Assembly (NCBI GenBank): GCA_021812865.1
Contig: JAKAMP010000006.1
Location: 1 to 15,527 of the forward strand
Source: Bacteroidota bacterium
GTDB taxonomy: Bacteria > Bacteroidota > Bacteroidia > Bacteroidales > JAAYUG01
DNA length: 15,527 bases
Direction of reading: 5' to 3'
This document shows positions 7,022 to 14,670 of this stretch, one piece after another (the first letter of the stretch is position 1; every line of letters starts with the position of its first letter). The translations under genes and the position numbers were made by a program. The notes under the pieces are model-generated. The model was not told where the DNA came from. It saw nothing but the letters and a program-made list of their open reading frames with translations, and made no database searches.

Positions 7022-7978
7022 ATGAGGAACCTCGCATTCAGCTTTCATGCTGTTTTACTCGCCACGATCCTGCTCCTTTCTTCCTGTGGTAGATCGGTTA
7101 AAAAGAGTGAGATTGCCGGCGATGTAAGCATCTCAGGTGCATTTGCTTTATATCCTATCGCAGTTCAGTGGGCTGTGGAATTTCATAAAGTACACCCCGA
7201 TGTCCAGATTGATATTTCAGCCGGCGGGGCAGGGAAAGGCATTACCGATGCGCTGAGCAATATGGTCGACCTGGGCATGGTTTCCCGGTCCATTTCGCCC
7301 GAAGAGATTGCCAAGGGAGCATGGTTCATTGTTGTAGCCCGCGATGCTGTGATTCCGGTTGTCAATGCATTGAACCCCGTATTGGACAGCTTGCAATTAC
7401 ATGGAATGACCCGGGAACAGATGATTTCCGTTTTTATAAGTCATTCAATAACCAACTGGGATCAATGCTTTCATACTCCTTTAAACGGACGGATAAATGT
7501 ATATACGCGTTCTGATGCCTGCGGGGCCGGTGAAATGTGGGCCAGGTACCTGGACGGGGTACAGAATGATATTCAGGGGGTTGGTGTGTACGGCGACCCG
7601 GGAATGGCCGATGCCCTGAAATCGGACAAAAACGGAATCGGGTATAATAACCTTATTTTTGCCTACGATATGCATACGCGCAAGGTATACAACGGATTGG
7701 CTGTTGTTCCCATTGACCTCAATGGAGATGGTATCATTGATTCATATGAGAGTTTCTATCAGAATATTGATTCCCTGATGTCGGCCGTCCGGCATGGTCT
7801 GTACCCCTTTCCACCGGGCAGGGAATTGTACTTTGTCTGTAAAGGTAAACCCACCAGCAAAACGGTGGTTGCCTTCCTTCGCTGGATACTTACAGACGGT
7901 CAGCAATATCTCTCTGATGCAGGATATGTTAAGTTGCCAGCAGATATGGCCGAATCCGAGCTAAAAAAACTGGATTGA
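7022..7978 (+). CDS. pstS: PstS-like phosphate-binding lipoprotein
   Basis: This 318-residue substrate-binding lipoprotein belongs to a phosphate-type ABC importer. The ATG at 7022 was chosen because it begins a signal peptide with lipobox LSSC (lipidated C22); the frame opens earlier, at 6902, but the extra 40 codons are not signal-like. Family motifs include SISGAFALYPIAVQW (residues 37-50), the oxyanion-binding SAGGAGKGITDAL (66-78) and RSDACGAGEMW (163-173). A loop at 232-243 (D232, N234, D236, G237, I239, E243) matches an EF-hand calcium loop; similar acidic loops occur in this subfamily. The protein is expected on the outer face of the inner membrane. The next genes encode the permeases and ATPase. 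Phosphate is the likely ligand, although other oxyanions cannot be excluded by reading alone. Confidence 0.82.
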   Translation: MRNLAFSFHAVLLATILLLSSCGRSVKKSEIAGDVSISGAFALYPIAVQWAVEFHKVHPDVQIDISAGGAGKGITDALSNMVDLGMVSRSISPEEIAKGAWFIVVARDAVIPVVNALNPVLDSLQLHGMTREQMISVFISHSITNWDQCFHTPLNGRINVYTRSDACGAGEMWARYLDGVQNDIQGVGVYGDPGMADALKSDKNGIGYNNLIFAYDMHTRKVYNGLAVVPIDLNGDGIIDSYESFYQNIDSLMSAVRHGLYPFPPGRELYFVCKGKPTSKTVVAFLRWILTDGQQYLSDAGYVKLPADMAESELKKLD

Positions 7979-8020
7979 AATGGTTGGTATTTCAACAATC
8001 ATGCGGTTGAGCACATCTGC

Positions 8021-8989
8021 ATGTGGAATATAAATGCCGGTGCTGAACCAGGTGTAAATACTTCAAAACGGATGAAAGAAAGGCCCATAGGACCGAAAAT
8101 ATTCTCATTGAACCGTTACCTGAAAGACAGGGTAGGGGAAACCTGGATGATCATCGCCTTTGTTATGGTACTGCTGTTGCCTTTCATTGTTGGGGCAGGA
8201 CTTTATTTAAAATCAAGGATTCTTCTGCAGGAGCATTCTATCTGGACATTGCTGGTTTCGGGAAACTGGAACCCACAGAAAGGTGAATTCGGTCTGGCTC
8301 CCTTTATTGTCAGTTCATTATGGGTGACAGCGCTTGCCGTGCTCATAGCTGTTCCTGTAAGCCTGCTTTCAGCCATTCACCTCACACAATATGCGCGGAA
8401 ATGGTTTCTGAACGCCATGCACCCGGTAATCGATATTCTTGCAGGGTTGCCCTCGGTTATTTATGGCGTGTGGGGTGTACTGGTAGTGGTGCCTTTTGTA
8501 AAACGTCTGGCAGAATGGTTTGATATTTCGGTTTCAGGGTACAGCATTCTTGCAGGAGCCATCGTGCTGGCCATCATGATTATTCCCTTTATACTGAATA
8601 TCCTGATAGAAGTATTCCGCACCATTCCGGAAGAACTTACGGAAGCATCGCTATCCCTGGGTGCAACACACTGGCAGACCATCAAGAGGGTACTGCTCCG
8701 GAAGGCTGTAACAGGAATCATTTCGGCTGTGGTGCTGGGCGTTTCCAGGGCTTTTGGCGAGACTATCGCTGTGCTCATGGTGGTGGGCAATGTGGTTCAT
8801 ATTCCCAAAGGAGCGTTCCAGCCCGGCTACCCGTTGCCTGCATTGATCGCCAATAATTACGGGGAGATGCTTTCCATTCCCAGGTATGAAGCTGCGCTCA
8901 TGCTATCGGCCCTGGTGCTGTTCAGCGTGGTGCTGCTCTTTAATTTCGCTTCACGTATAGCCATTGTTCAATTCGAAAAACGCGTCTGA
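8021..8989 (+). CDS. pstC: Phosphate ABC transporter permease PstC
   Basis: This 322-residue inner-membrane permease shows about six hydrophobic helices (near residues 42-64, 93-117, 139-160, 178-197, 235-257, 292-312). Its cytoplasmic EAA loop, E208-ASLSLGATHWQTI, docks onto the ATPase. The GLPSVIYGVWG segment (142-152) and SRAFGETIAV (242-251) are PstC hallmarks. The start is uncertain: ATG at 8021 gives a 17-residue extra leader, while ATG at 8072 (MKERPIGPKIF) gives a more usual N-terminus. It begins 42 bp after pstS and is followed 3 bp later by pstA. PstC and PstA together form the phosphate channel. Confidence 0.87.
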   Translation: MWNINAGAEPGVNTSKRMKERPIGPKIFSLNRYLKDRVGETWMIIAFVMVLLLPFIVGAGLYLKSRILLQEHSIWTLLVSGNWNPQKGEFGLAPFIVSSLWVTALAVLIAVPVSLLSAIHLTQYARKWFLNAMHPVIDILAGLPSVIYGVWGVLVVVPFVKRLAEWFDISVSGYSILAGAIVLAIMIIPFILNILIEVFRTIPEELTEASLSLGATHWQTIKRVLLRKAVTGIISAVVLGVSRAFGETIAVLMVVGNVVHIPKGAFQPGYPLPALIANNYGEMLSIPRYEAALMLSALVLFSVVLLFNFASRIAIVQFEKRV

Positions 8990-8992
8990 AAA

Positions 8993-9853
8993 TTGAAACT
9001 GAATTTCCGGAAAACAGAAGAATACTTCTTCAGACTGGTGATGCTGGCCTGTACGGTGGTGATTGTGGCTGCCCTGCTGGTAATCATCTTCAGCATCCTG
9101 AAACGCGGGCTTCCCTCGCTCAGTTGGGAGATGATATCCCAGAAGCCAAAGGGTGGGTTTTATTTCGGCAAGGAAGGCGGCATACTGAATGCCATAATGG
9201 GTTCACTTTACCTGGCCATAGGAGCCACTGTCATTGCCATGTTTGTGGGCGTACCGGTGGCCCTGTATATGAATGTGCATATTCTCAAAAGAAAGTACAT
9301 GGTCAATACCATGCGCTTCCTGCTCGACCTGCTGTGTGGTATACCTTCCATTGTGTATGGCGCGTTTGCTTTCACCATCATGGTGATGATCGGACTGCGT
9401 ACCTCCCTGCTGGCCGGAATGCTAACTGTGGCTGTATTTATCATTCCCATCATCATCAGGGCTATGGATGAGGTGCTAAGGACCATCCCCCGCGGACTGA
9501 TGGAGGCCTCCTTGTCGGTGGGCGCAACAAAAGGAGAGGTGGCGTACAAAATATTTATCCGGCAATCCTTTCCCGGACTGGTTACTGCGTTGCTGCTCTC
9601 CTTTGGCCGGGCAATTGGCGATGCCGCAGCGGTGCTCTTCACTGCCGGATTCACCGACAATATACCATCTTCCCTTACCCAGCCTGCAGCAACCCTTCCG
9701 CTATCCATTTTTTTTCAATTAGGTTCGCCCATGGAAGAAGTGAAAAATCGTGCTTATGCTGCTGCCATAATCCTTACCCTGATTGTTCTCCTGCTCTCGG
9801 TGGCATCCCGGTATTTCTCCCGGAGGTATAAAAAACACAGTATTAAATTCTGA
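8993..9853 (+). CDS. pstA: Phosphate ABC transporter permease PstA (TTG start)
   Basis: This 286-residue permease is the partner of PstC. Helices lie near residues 16-35, 70-93, 110-133, 139-156, 200-218 and 254-273. The EAA loop is E171-ASLSVGATKGEVAYKI, and GIPSIVYGAFAF (116-127) and FGRAIGDAAAV (204-214) match PstA. The preferred start is a TTG at 8993, three bases after the pstC stop, because it gives the usual short basic, amphipathic N-terminus (MKLNFRKTEEYFF). An ATG at 9041 would begin inside the first helix and looks too late. The gene ends 2 bp before pstB. Confidence 0.86.
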   Translation: MKLNFRKTEEYFFRLVMLACTVVIVAALLVIIFSILKRGLPSLSWEMISQKPKGGFYFGKEGGILNAIMGSLYLAIGATVIAMFVGVPVALYMNVHILKRKYMVNTMRFLLDLLCGIPSIVYGAFAFTIMVMIGLRTSLLAGMLTVAVFIIPIIIRAMDEVLRTIPRGLMEASLSVGATKGEVAYKIFIRQSFPGLVTALLLSFGRAIGDAAAVLFTAGFTDNIPSSLTQPAATLPLSIFFQLGSPMEEVKNRAYAAAIILTLIVLLLSVASRYFSRRYKKHSIKF

Positions 9854-9855
9854 GT

Positions 9856-10617
9856 ATGAGCGAAACTATAAAGATAAATATCCGAGATCTCAACCTGCAT
9901 GCAGGAAAGAACCATATTCTCAAAAATGTCAATATTTCTGTTCCGAAGAATAAGATCACGGTAATCCTTGGCCCGTCAGGTTGCGGCAAAACCACGCTGC
10001 TCAAAACACTCAACCGGCTTACCGATCTGAACCCGGAGATCAGGGTAACCGGCTCTATTCAAATCGACGAGGAAGATATCCTGCATACTACCAGCGACAT
10101 TCACGACATAAGGAAACGTATGGGACTGCTTTCCCAGCGCCCGTACCCTCTTCCCATGTCGATATTTAATAATGTGGCTTTCGGACTGAAGATCAGCGGG
10201 AGGAGAAGGAAGAAAATACTGCATAAAAGGGTGGAGCATTACCTCCGGCAGGCAAGCCTTTGGGACGAGGTTCAACACCGGCTAAGGGAACCAGCCATTA
10301 GCCTGTCAATTGGTCAGCAGCAGAGGCTTTGCCTGGCACGCGGACTGGCTGTAGATCCCGATATCATCCTGGCCGATGAGCCTACATCGGCCCTCGACCC
10401 CGTATCCAGCGCTGCTATCGAAGAGAAATTTATCGAACTGAAGAATAATTATACCATCGTGGTGGTGACTCATATCCTGAGGCAGGCCAGGCGCATTGCC
10501 GATCATGTGGTGTTCATGTATATGGGCGAGGTGGTGGAACAGGGCCCGGCAGCGGAAATATTACACAATCCGCAAATGGAAAAGACCAGGCAATACTTAA
10601 ATGGAGCCTTTTACTGA
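9856..10617 (+). CDS. pstB: Phosphate ABC transporter ATP-binding protein PstB
   Basis: This 253-residue cytoplasmic ATPase energises the PstCA channel. Walker A is GPSGCGKTT (39-47) and the Q-loop is LLSQRPYPLP with Q94. The signature motif at 150-154 reads LSIGQ instead of the usual LSGGQ. Walker B is IILADEP (170-176), followed by the D-loop SALD (178-181), and the switch histidine is H206 in VVVTHILRQA. NRLTDLNPEIRVTG after Walker A and MEKTRQYLNG at the C-terminus are typical of PstB. The length agrees with the family (about 250). No phoU follows: the next gene is convergent, only 21 bp away. Confidence 0.88.
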   Translation: MSETIKINIRDLNLHAGKNHILKNVNISVPKNKITVILGPSGCGKTTLLKTLNRLTDLNPEIRVTGSIQIDEEDILHTTSDIHDIRKRMGLLSQRPYPLPMSIFNNVAFGLKISGRRRKKILHKRVEHYLRQASLWDEVQHRLREPAISLSIGQQQRLCLARGLAVDPDIILADEPTSALDPVSSAAIEEKFIELKNNYTIVVVTHILRQARRIADHVVFMYMGEVVEQGPAAEILHNPQMEKTRQYLNGAFY

Positions 10618-10638
10618 CCAGCGTATGCCTTGAGATTG

Positions 10639-12045
10639 CTAATCGTAAAATCCAAAGTAATCTCTCGCGTTGAAATAGCTGATGTCTTCAACCATTTTAC
10701 CCAGCCGGTTCATATCGTTGGGCAGCTCCCCTTTTTCAACGTCATTGCCCAGGAGGTTGCACAGTATCCGTCTGAAATACTCATGGCGCGGATAGGACAG
10801 GAAGCTGCGGCTGTCGGTGAGCATACCCACAAAGCGACTCAGTAACCCGAGTTGACTCAATGTATTCAATTGTCTTTCAATCCCGTCTTTCTGGTCCATA
10901 AACCACCAGCCGCTGCCGAACTGCATCTTGCCGGGAACTGACCCGTCGTTGAAATTGCCGCACATGGTTGCGATCATTTCATTATCGCGGGGATTGAGAT
11001 TGTACAGGATGGTTTTGGCCAGACGTTGGTTCCGGTCCAGCCGGTCAAGGAATTTTGAAAGGGGGCGGGCCATTTCGGAATCTCCGATGGAGTCAAAGCC
11101 TTTGTCCGGTCCCAGTGCCTCGAACAGACGAAGCGAATTGTTTCGCAGTGCCCCGGTATGGAATTGCTGTACCCAGCCCCGTTCATGATCCATCAAGGCA
11201 AAATGTACCAGCATGGCCGATTTGAATTTGCGAATCTCCTCAGGCTGAACACTTTCGCCTTTTCTAGCCTTGATAAATATTTTATTTACTTCCGTTTCGG
11301 TATAATCTTCGGCAACCATGGTTTCCAGTCCGTGGTCGGATAGCCGGCATCCCATGGAATGAAAGAAATCATGCCGGCCCTGCAATGCATATAGCAGATC
11401 GTTCAGGTCTGCAATTTCAGTATTGGATGTTTCTTCCAGTTTTAGCAAATAAGCATTATAGGCATCGGGGTTTTCAATGGCCATGGCTTTGTCGGGCCTC
11501 CAGGCGGGCAAAACCATGATTTCAAATCCGTCCTTCCTTATGCGAAAATGATGTTCCAGGCTGTCTGCAGGATCATCGGTGGTGCAAATCACTTCAACCT
11601 TCATCATCCTGAGAAGGTTACGCACGCTATATGCAGGAGTACGCAGCATGGCATTGGCCTTTTCCCAAATTTCAGCGGCTGTGTCGGGATTCAGCAAAAG
11701 CTCAATTCCAAAGGTTCTTTTCAGTTCAAGGTGGGTCCAATGATAAAGCGGATTCCGGTATGCATAAGGAACCGTTTCCGCCCATTTCTGAAATTTCTCC
11801 CTGTCGGAGGCGTTGCCCGTGCAGTATTTTTCTTCCACTCCATTGGCCCGCATGGCCCTCCATTTGTAGTGATCACCTTCAAGCCAAATCTGTGCCAGGT
11901 TGTCGAACTGCCTGTCGGTGGCGATATCTTCGGGCGAGAGGTGGCAGTGGTAATCGATGATGGGCATCCTGGCTGCGTGCTCATGATAAAGAATTTCTGC
12001 GGTGCGGCTATGCAGGAGGAAGTTTTCGTCAAGGAATTTTTTCAT
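10639..12045 (-). CDS. uxaC: Uronate isomerase (glucuronate/galacturonate isomerase)
   Basis: This 468-residue cytoplasmic enzyme converts D-glucuronate to D-fructuronate and D-galacturonate to D-tagaturonate, the first step of hexuronate catabolism. It belongs to the amidohydrolase superfamily. The N-terminus MKKFLDENFLLHSRTAE leads into the metal-site motif DYHCH (H33, H35). Other family segments are CTTDDPADSLEHH (154-166), RPDKA (183-187), HTGALRNN (296-303) and LTDSRSFLSYPRHEYFRR (409-426). The length matches the usual 465-475. It lies 133 bp downstream of the glycosidase-like lipoprotein gene on the same strand and converges with pstB. The other uronate pathway genes (uxaB, uxuA, kduD-like) are not in the window. 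The ExuT-like permease at the left edge is the probable import partner. Confidence 0.95.
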   Translation of the reverse strand: MKKFLDENFLLHSRTAEILYHEHAARMPIIDYHCHLSPEDIATDRQFDNLAQIWLEGDHYKWRAMRANGVEEKYCTGNASDREKFQKWAETVPYAYRNPLYHWTHLELKRTFGIELLLNPDTAAEIWEKANAMLRTPAYSVRNLLRMMKVEVICTTDDPADSLEHHFRIRKDGFEIMVLPAWRPDKAMAIENPDAYNAYLLKLEETSNTEIADLNDLLYALQGRHDFFHSMGCRLSDHGLETMVAEDYTETEVNKIFIKARKGESVQPEEIRKFKSAMLVHFALMDHERGWVQQFHTGALRNNSLRLFEALGPDKGFDSIGDSEMARPLSKFLDRLDRNQRLAKTILYNLNPRDNEMIATMCGNFNDGSVPGKMQFGSGWWFMDQKDGIERQLNTLSQLGLLSRFVGMLTDSRSFLSYPRHEYFRRILCNLLGNDVEKGELPNDMNRLGKMVEDISYFNARDYFGFYD

Positions 12046-12178
12046 TTCCGGTATTATATATTAATGCAGGTGTTTTTGACTGATGTATGATTGTTTGAAA
12101 ATGACAGGGAAATGAAGCAGTCTTATACTTTGATGTACAAATTGCCATTCAGAGCAGGGCAGATGCATATGTTTGTGT

Positions 12179-13759
12179 TTACCTGGTATCCTGAATTTCT
12201 TTCCTGTACCCAAAGTTGTTACCCTGCTGGCTTTCCGTATCTGCGGGTTCAACAATGAACCTTTGTCTGCGACCTTTTCTGTAAAGGATCACACGCTCAG
12301 AACGGGGCATCAATATCTCCAGCAGATGTTCGCCTGCTTTTCTTACTCTTACCGGAGGTTTCGACTCAATGCCTAAGCTGTCGGCCGGAAGATCGGTCTG
12401 CAGTTTGCATGGCTTGCCGTCGAGACTTATGATGGAGATGAAATCGGTGCGCCCGTTGGCATATACTGCGCTTATCATATAGCTGCTGCCCGCCATGATC
12501 CCATGGAATGATATATTTTTCCATGCCTTGGGTATCCCAGGAAATACATACAGGGTACTGTCTTTATACTGAAGCAGCATTTTTTGAATAGTTGAAAGGG
12601 CTGTTTCGCTGGCATTTGCAGAATTGTCGGTTGATTTAAGGGTATTGGGAGTGAGCAGGGAGAGGTATTTTTCAAGTTGTTTCAGGGATGAGTCGGGGTG
12701 CCCTTCGGCTGCATAATCCAGAGCGGCCTCTGCCCAGCGTCGGTTCTTCATGGCCTGGCTGGGATCGCCTGGAAGGATTATCGGTACAGATCGGATTATG
12801 CCACAGGCAGCCTTGTATTTCTGTAGCCAGTAAAAATTCTCAAGCTTCAGGTCTGGCAGTGAAATAAACGTTTTTTCATAATACTGGTGCCACCAGCGCC
12901 GGTGCGAACTCACCAGGCTTTCAGAATTCACCAAGGTTCCGCGTTTTAATTCGCTGAACGCATCGAGTTCCCTGCCCTGACTGTTACTGGACACCGAAAT
13001 AGAGGAAAAAAACCGTATTCCTTTATAATTTTTTTCCGTTACGGTTCCTATGGTATATTCAAGTCCCGGCCTGAGCTTCTGCCTGTACTGAACCATGTTT
13101 GCCCTGGTTTCCTTCAGCGTATTCCTGTTGCTGATGCAGGGTTTTGGAAGCTTTTCCCCATAGTCTCCAATAAGGGATATCTTCCCTACCGGAACTGGAA
13201 TAAATTCCCAGTCTGCACTCTCTGCTCCAGTGAAATTAGCCTCGGTAACCAGCAGGGGAAGTGAACTGTGTACAAAAGCCCTTAGATTCAAGCTGCCTGA
13301 ATCCGTTACTATTTTACCCTTCAATTCAGCGTTCCATATGTCGAATCTCAGGTTTATGCTTTGTATCCTGCCCCTGGTATGCAATGCAAATTGTCCAAGC
13401 ATGAGGCGCGAAAAGAAATGTGCTCCCGGTGTGAGCGAACAGGTGTCTACTACATCGGAACGGTTCAGGTCAAACAGGATGACATGGTTATCCATCCCTT
13501 TATGTTTTTGATCCGGACTATGCACAATCACCCCCATCAGCGGGTTTCCAAGAACCGGGGCATCGTATATGCTCGGGGTCAGGGTATCCCAGATCATATC
13601 TTGCCGCTGCATCATCTTCTCCCAGGATACATCAAGCCTTACCCTTCCTTTGTCCCTGGGCGTACAACTCATAACTGCCAGGATGATAGCGGGCAGGATA
13701 TAGAATGAAAGCCGGTTTCCCTTCAGTTTCTCCGTTCTGAAGTCAACAATTTTCATCAT
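12179..13759 (-). CDS. GH95-like glycosidase-related lipoprotein, apparently lacking most of the catalytic barrel
   Basis: This 526-residue lipoprotein has a hydrophobic N-terminal segment (residues 18-31) and a lipobox ending at C32. Residues 55-300 resemble the N-terminal beta-sandwich of GH95-like/DUF5703-type glycosidases (WDTLTPSIYDAPVLGNPLMGV, where GNPLMG replaces the usual GNGxxG). Residues 288-318 (RRWWHQYYEKTFISLPDL, then NFYWLQKYK) are the usual linker into an (alpha/alpha)6 barrel. The barrel then nearly disappears: only about 75 residues follow before the C-terminal beta domain begins at 397 (QYKDSTLYVFPGIPKAW). Full-length relatives are about 700-850 residues. No frameshift or stop is seen, so this looks like an in-frame internal loss, and the usual catalytic carboxylates are probably missing. 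It may be a carbohydrate-binding remnant or a decaying gene. Family assignment is from recalled motif similarity and is moderately sure. Confidence 0.6.
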   Translation of the reverse strand: MMKIVDFRTEKLKGNRLSFYILPAIILAVMSCTPRDKGRVRLDVSWEKMMQRQDMIWDTLTPSIYDAPVLGNPLMGVIVHSPDQKHKGMDNHVILFDLNRSDVVDTCSLTPGAHFFSRLMLGQFALHTRGRIQSINLRFDIWNAELKGKIVTDSGSLNLRAFVHSSLPLLVTEANFTGAESADWEFIPVPVGKISLIGDYGEKLPKPCISNRNTLKETRANMVQYRQKLRPGLEYTIGTVTEKNYKGIRFFSSISVSSNSQGRELDAFSELKRGTLVNSESLVSSHRRWWHQYYEKTFISLPDLKLENFYWLQKYKAACGIIRSVPIILPGDPSQAMKNRRWAEAALDYAAEGHPDSSLKQLEKYLSLLTPNTLKSTDNSANASETALSTIQKMLLQYKDSTLYVFPGIPKAWKNISFHGIMAGSSYMISAVYANGRTDFISIISLDGKPCKLQTDLPADSLGIESKPPVRVRKAGEHLLEILMPRSERVILYRKGRRQRFIVEPADTESQQGNNFGYRKEIQDTR

Positions 13760-13783
13760 ACCTGGAATGAAAAAAATAGATCA

Positions 13784-13791
13784 TAAAGATA
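13784..13791 (-). promoter_or_regulatory. Candidate -7 box of the glycosidase-like gene
   Basis: On the minus strand these bases read TATCTTTA, one mismatch from TAnnTTTG, 24 bp before the start codon at 13759. No good TTTG -33 element lies at the expected distance. The same octamer occurs at a similar distance before the lipocalin-like gene. Confidence 0.28.
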
Positions 13792-14006
13792 GCGATTTCC
13801 TGCTGCATTGGAAGAACCGGAGACTCACTCAAACTAAGAAGTTTCATTTTCTGATGTTTCTGATCCCAACCACAGATACAGCAGGAAGGCAGGAACAACA
13901 TAAGGAAATATACCATACAGGGTGTCGCTTACGAAATGCGAATGTCTGTCAATGACTAGTTGAAAGGCGGTTGCATTCATATTGTTTTGCCAGTAAACGA
14001 TTCCCT

Positions 14007-14465
14007 TTAAAGTTTAACGTATTTTTCAATTGTAACCTGGTTTACACCAATATCGTTTTTGCTCTCAACGCCCTTAAGGGTAAGGGTATCATGACTGAAA
14101 CCGGCTTTGAAAGAAACGGTCAATCCTTCCCAGTCCCTGTAATTGCAGTATTCGAGGTGTTCGGTATAGGTGCTGTCGGTAAATGAGCATTCTCCTCCGC
14201 CGGATACGAAAGTCGCGGTAGTCGAATCCTTGCCCTTGTTCAGATCATGGTACAAAAAGGCAAAGTGTGAGCCAGTGATGATTTTGATCATTTTCTTACC
14301 ATTCAGATTTTCTCTCAGGATAGTATCTTTTGTGTGCGATTCTGAAGAAAGCAGCCTCCATGTTCCGGCAAGCCTGCTCTTCAGATTTTCCTGACCCGGG
14401 TTGGAATGGCATGCAACAAGCAGCATAGTGGTAATACCCATAATAAATGCAATTGATTGTTTCAT
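14007..14465 (-). CDS. Lipocalin-like lipoprotein
   Basis: This small secreted lipoprotein has 152 residues, with signal sequence MKQSIAFIMGITTMLLVAC and lipidation at C19. After a short linker, LAGTWRLLSSES (32-43) is the G-x-W first-strand motif of lipocalin-like folds. MIKIITGSHFAF (59-70), GGGECSFTDSTYTEHLEY (89-106) and the final VTIEKYVKL fit the lipocalin-like/DUF4488-type family of Bacteroidota, which contains many lone small lipoproteins of unknown ligand. Four cysteines remain if the lipid cysteine is counted with C93 and C107 as two; these two could pair. The gene is divergent from the GH92 gene across 205 bp and probably has its own promoter. Function is unknown; binding of a small hydrophobic or phenolic compound would be a guess. 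Confidence 0.7.
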   Translation of the reverse strand: MKQSIAFIMGITTMLLVACHSNPGQENLKSRLAGTWRLLSSESHTKDTILRENLNGKKMIKIITGSHFAFLYHDLNKGKDSTTATFVSGGGECSFTDSTYTEHLEYCNYRDWEGLTVSFKAGFSHDTLTLKGVESKNDIGVNQVTIEKYVKL

Positions 14466-14487
14466 AGGATTTGGTTTAGTTGAAATT

Positions 14488-14495
14488 TAAAGATA
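14488..14495 (-). promoter_or_regulatory. Candidate -7 box of the lipocalin-like gene
   Basis: On the minus strand this reads TATCTTTA, 22 bp before the start codon at 14465, close to the Bacteroidota TAnnTTTG consensus. An AT-rich tract lies upstream, but no clear TTTG -33 element is present. Confidence 0.3.
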
Positions 14496-14569
14496 AGAAA
14501 TGAAATGAATATTTTCATCAGGCCGTGCAAGGTTGGCATCATTTACCTGTATGCAGGAGGACTGGCACG

Positions 14570-14589
14570 GATATGATATTATTCATATC
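14570..14589. repeat. Inverted repeat, 7-bp arms with 6-bp spacer
   Basis: GATATGA at 14570-14576 and TCATATC at 14583-14589 are perfect inverted arms around TATTAT. The site sits in the divergent region between the lipocalin-like and GH92 genes, about 80 bp before the GH92 start. A dimeric regulator site is possible. It is AT-rich and lacks a T-run, so it is unlikely to be a terminator. Confidence 0.35.
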
Positions 14590-14670
14590 AATGTATTCAG
14601 GAATAGGCTATATTAGCCTGATTTTCGCACCTGTGTTATGAGAAGGGTAATAATAAATAACATCAATTCA

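Noticed and set aside
10618..10660. Possible bidirectional terminator between pstB and uxaC
   Set aside because: Only short imperfect arms (AGATT and AATCT) are present, without a stable stem or T-run.
11548..12090. 180-codon plus-strand open frame opposite uxaC
   Set aside because: It is antisense to the well-supported uronate isomerase and shows no protein family features.
13760..14006. 62-codon plus-strand open frame at 13767-13955
   Set aside because: It lacks any domain, has a lysine-rich composition without signal or fold features, and lies in the upstream region of a minus-strand gene.
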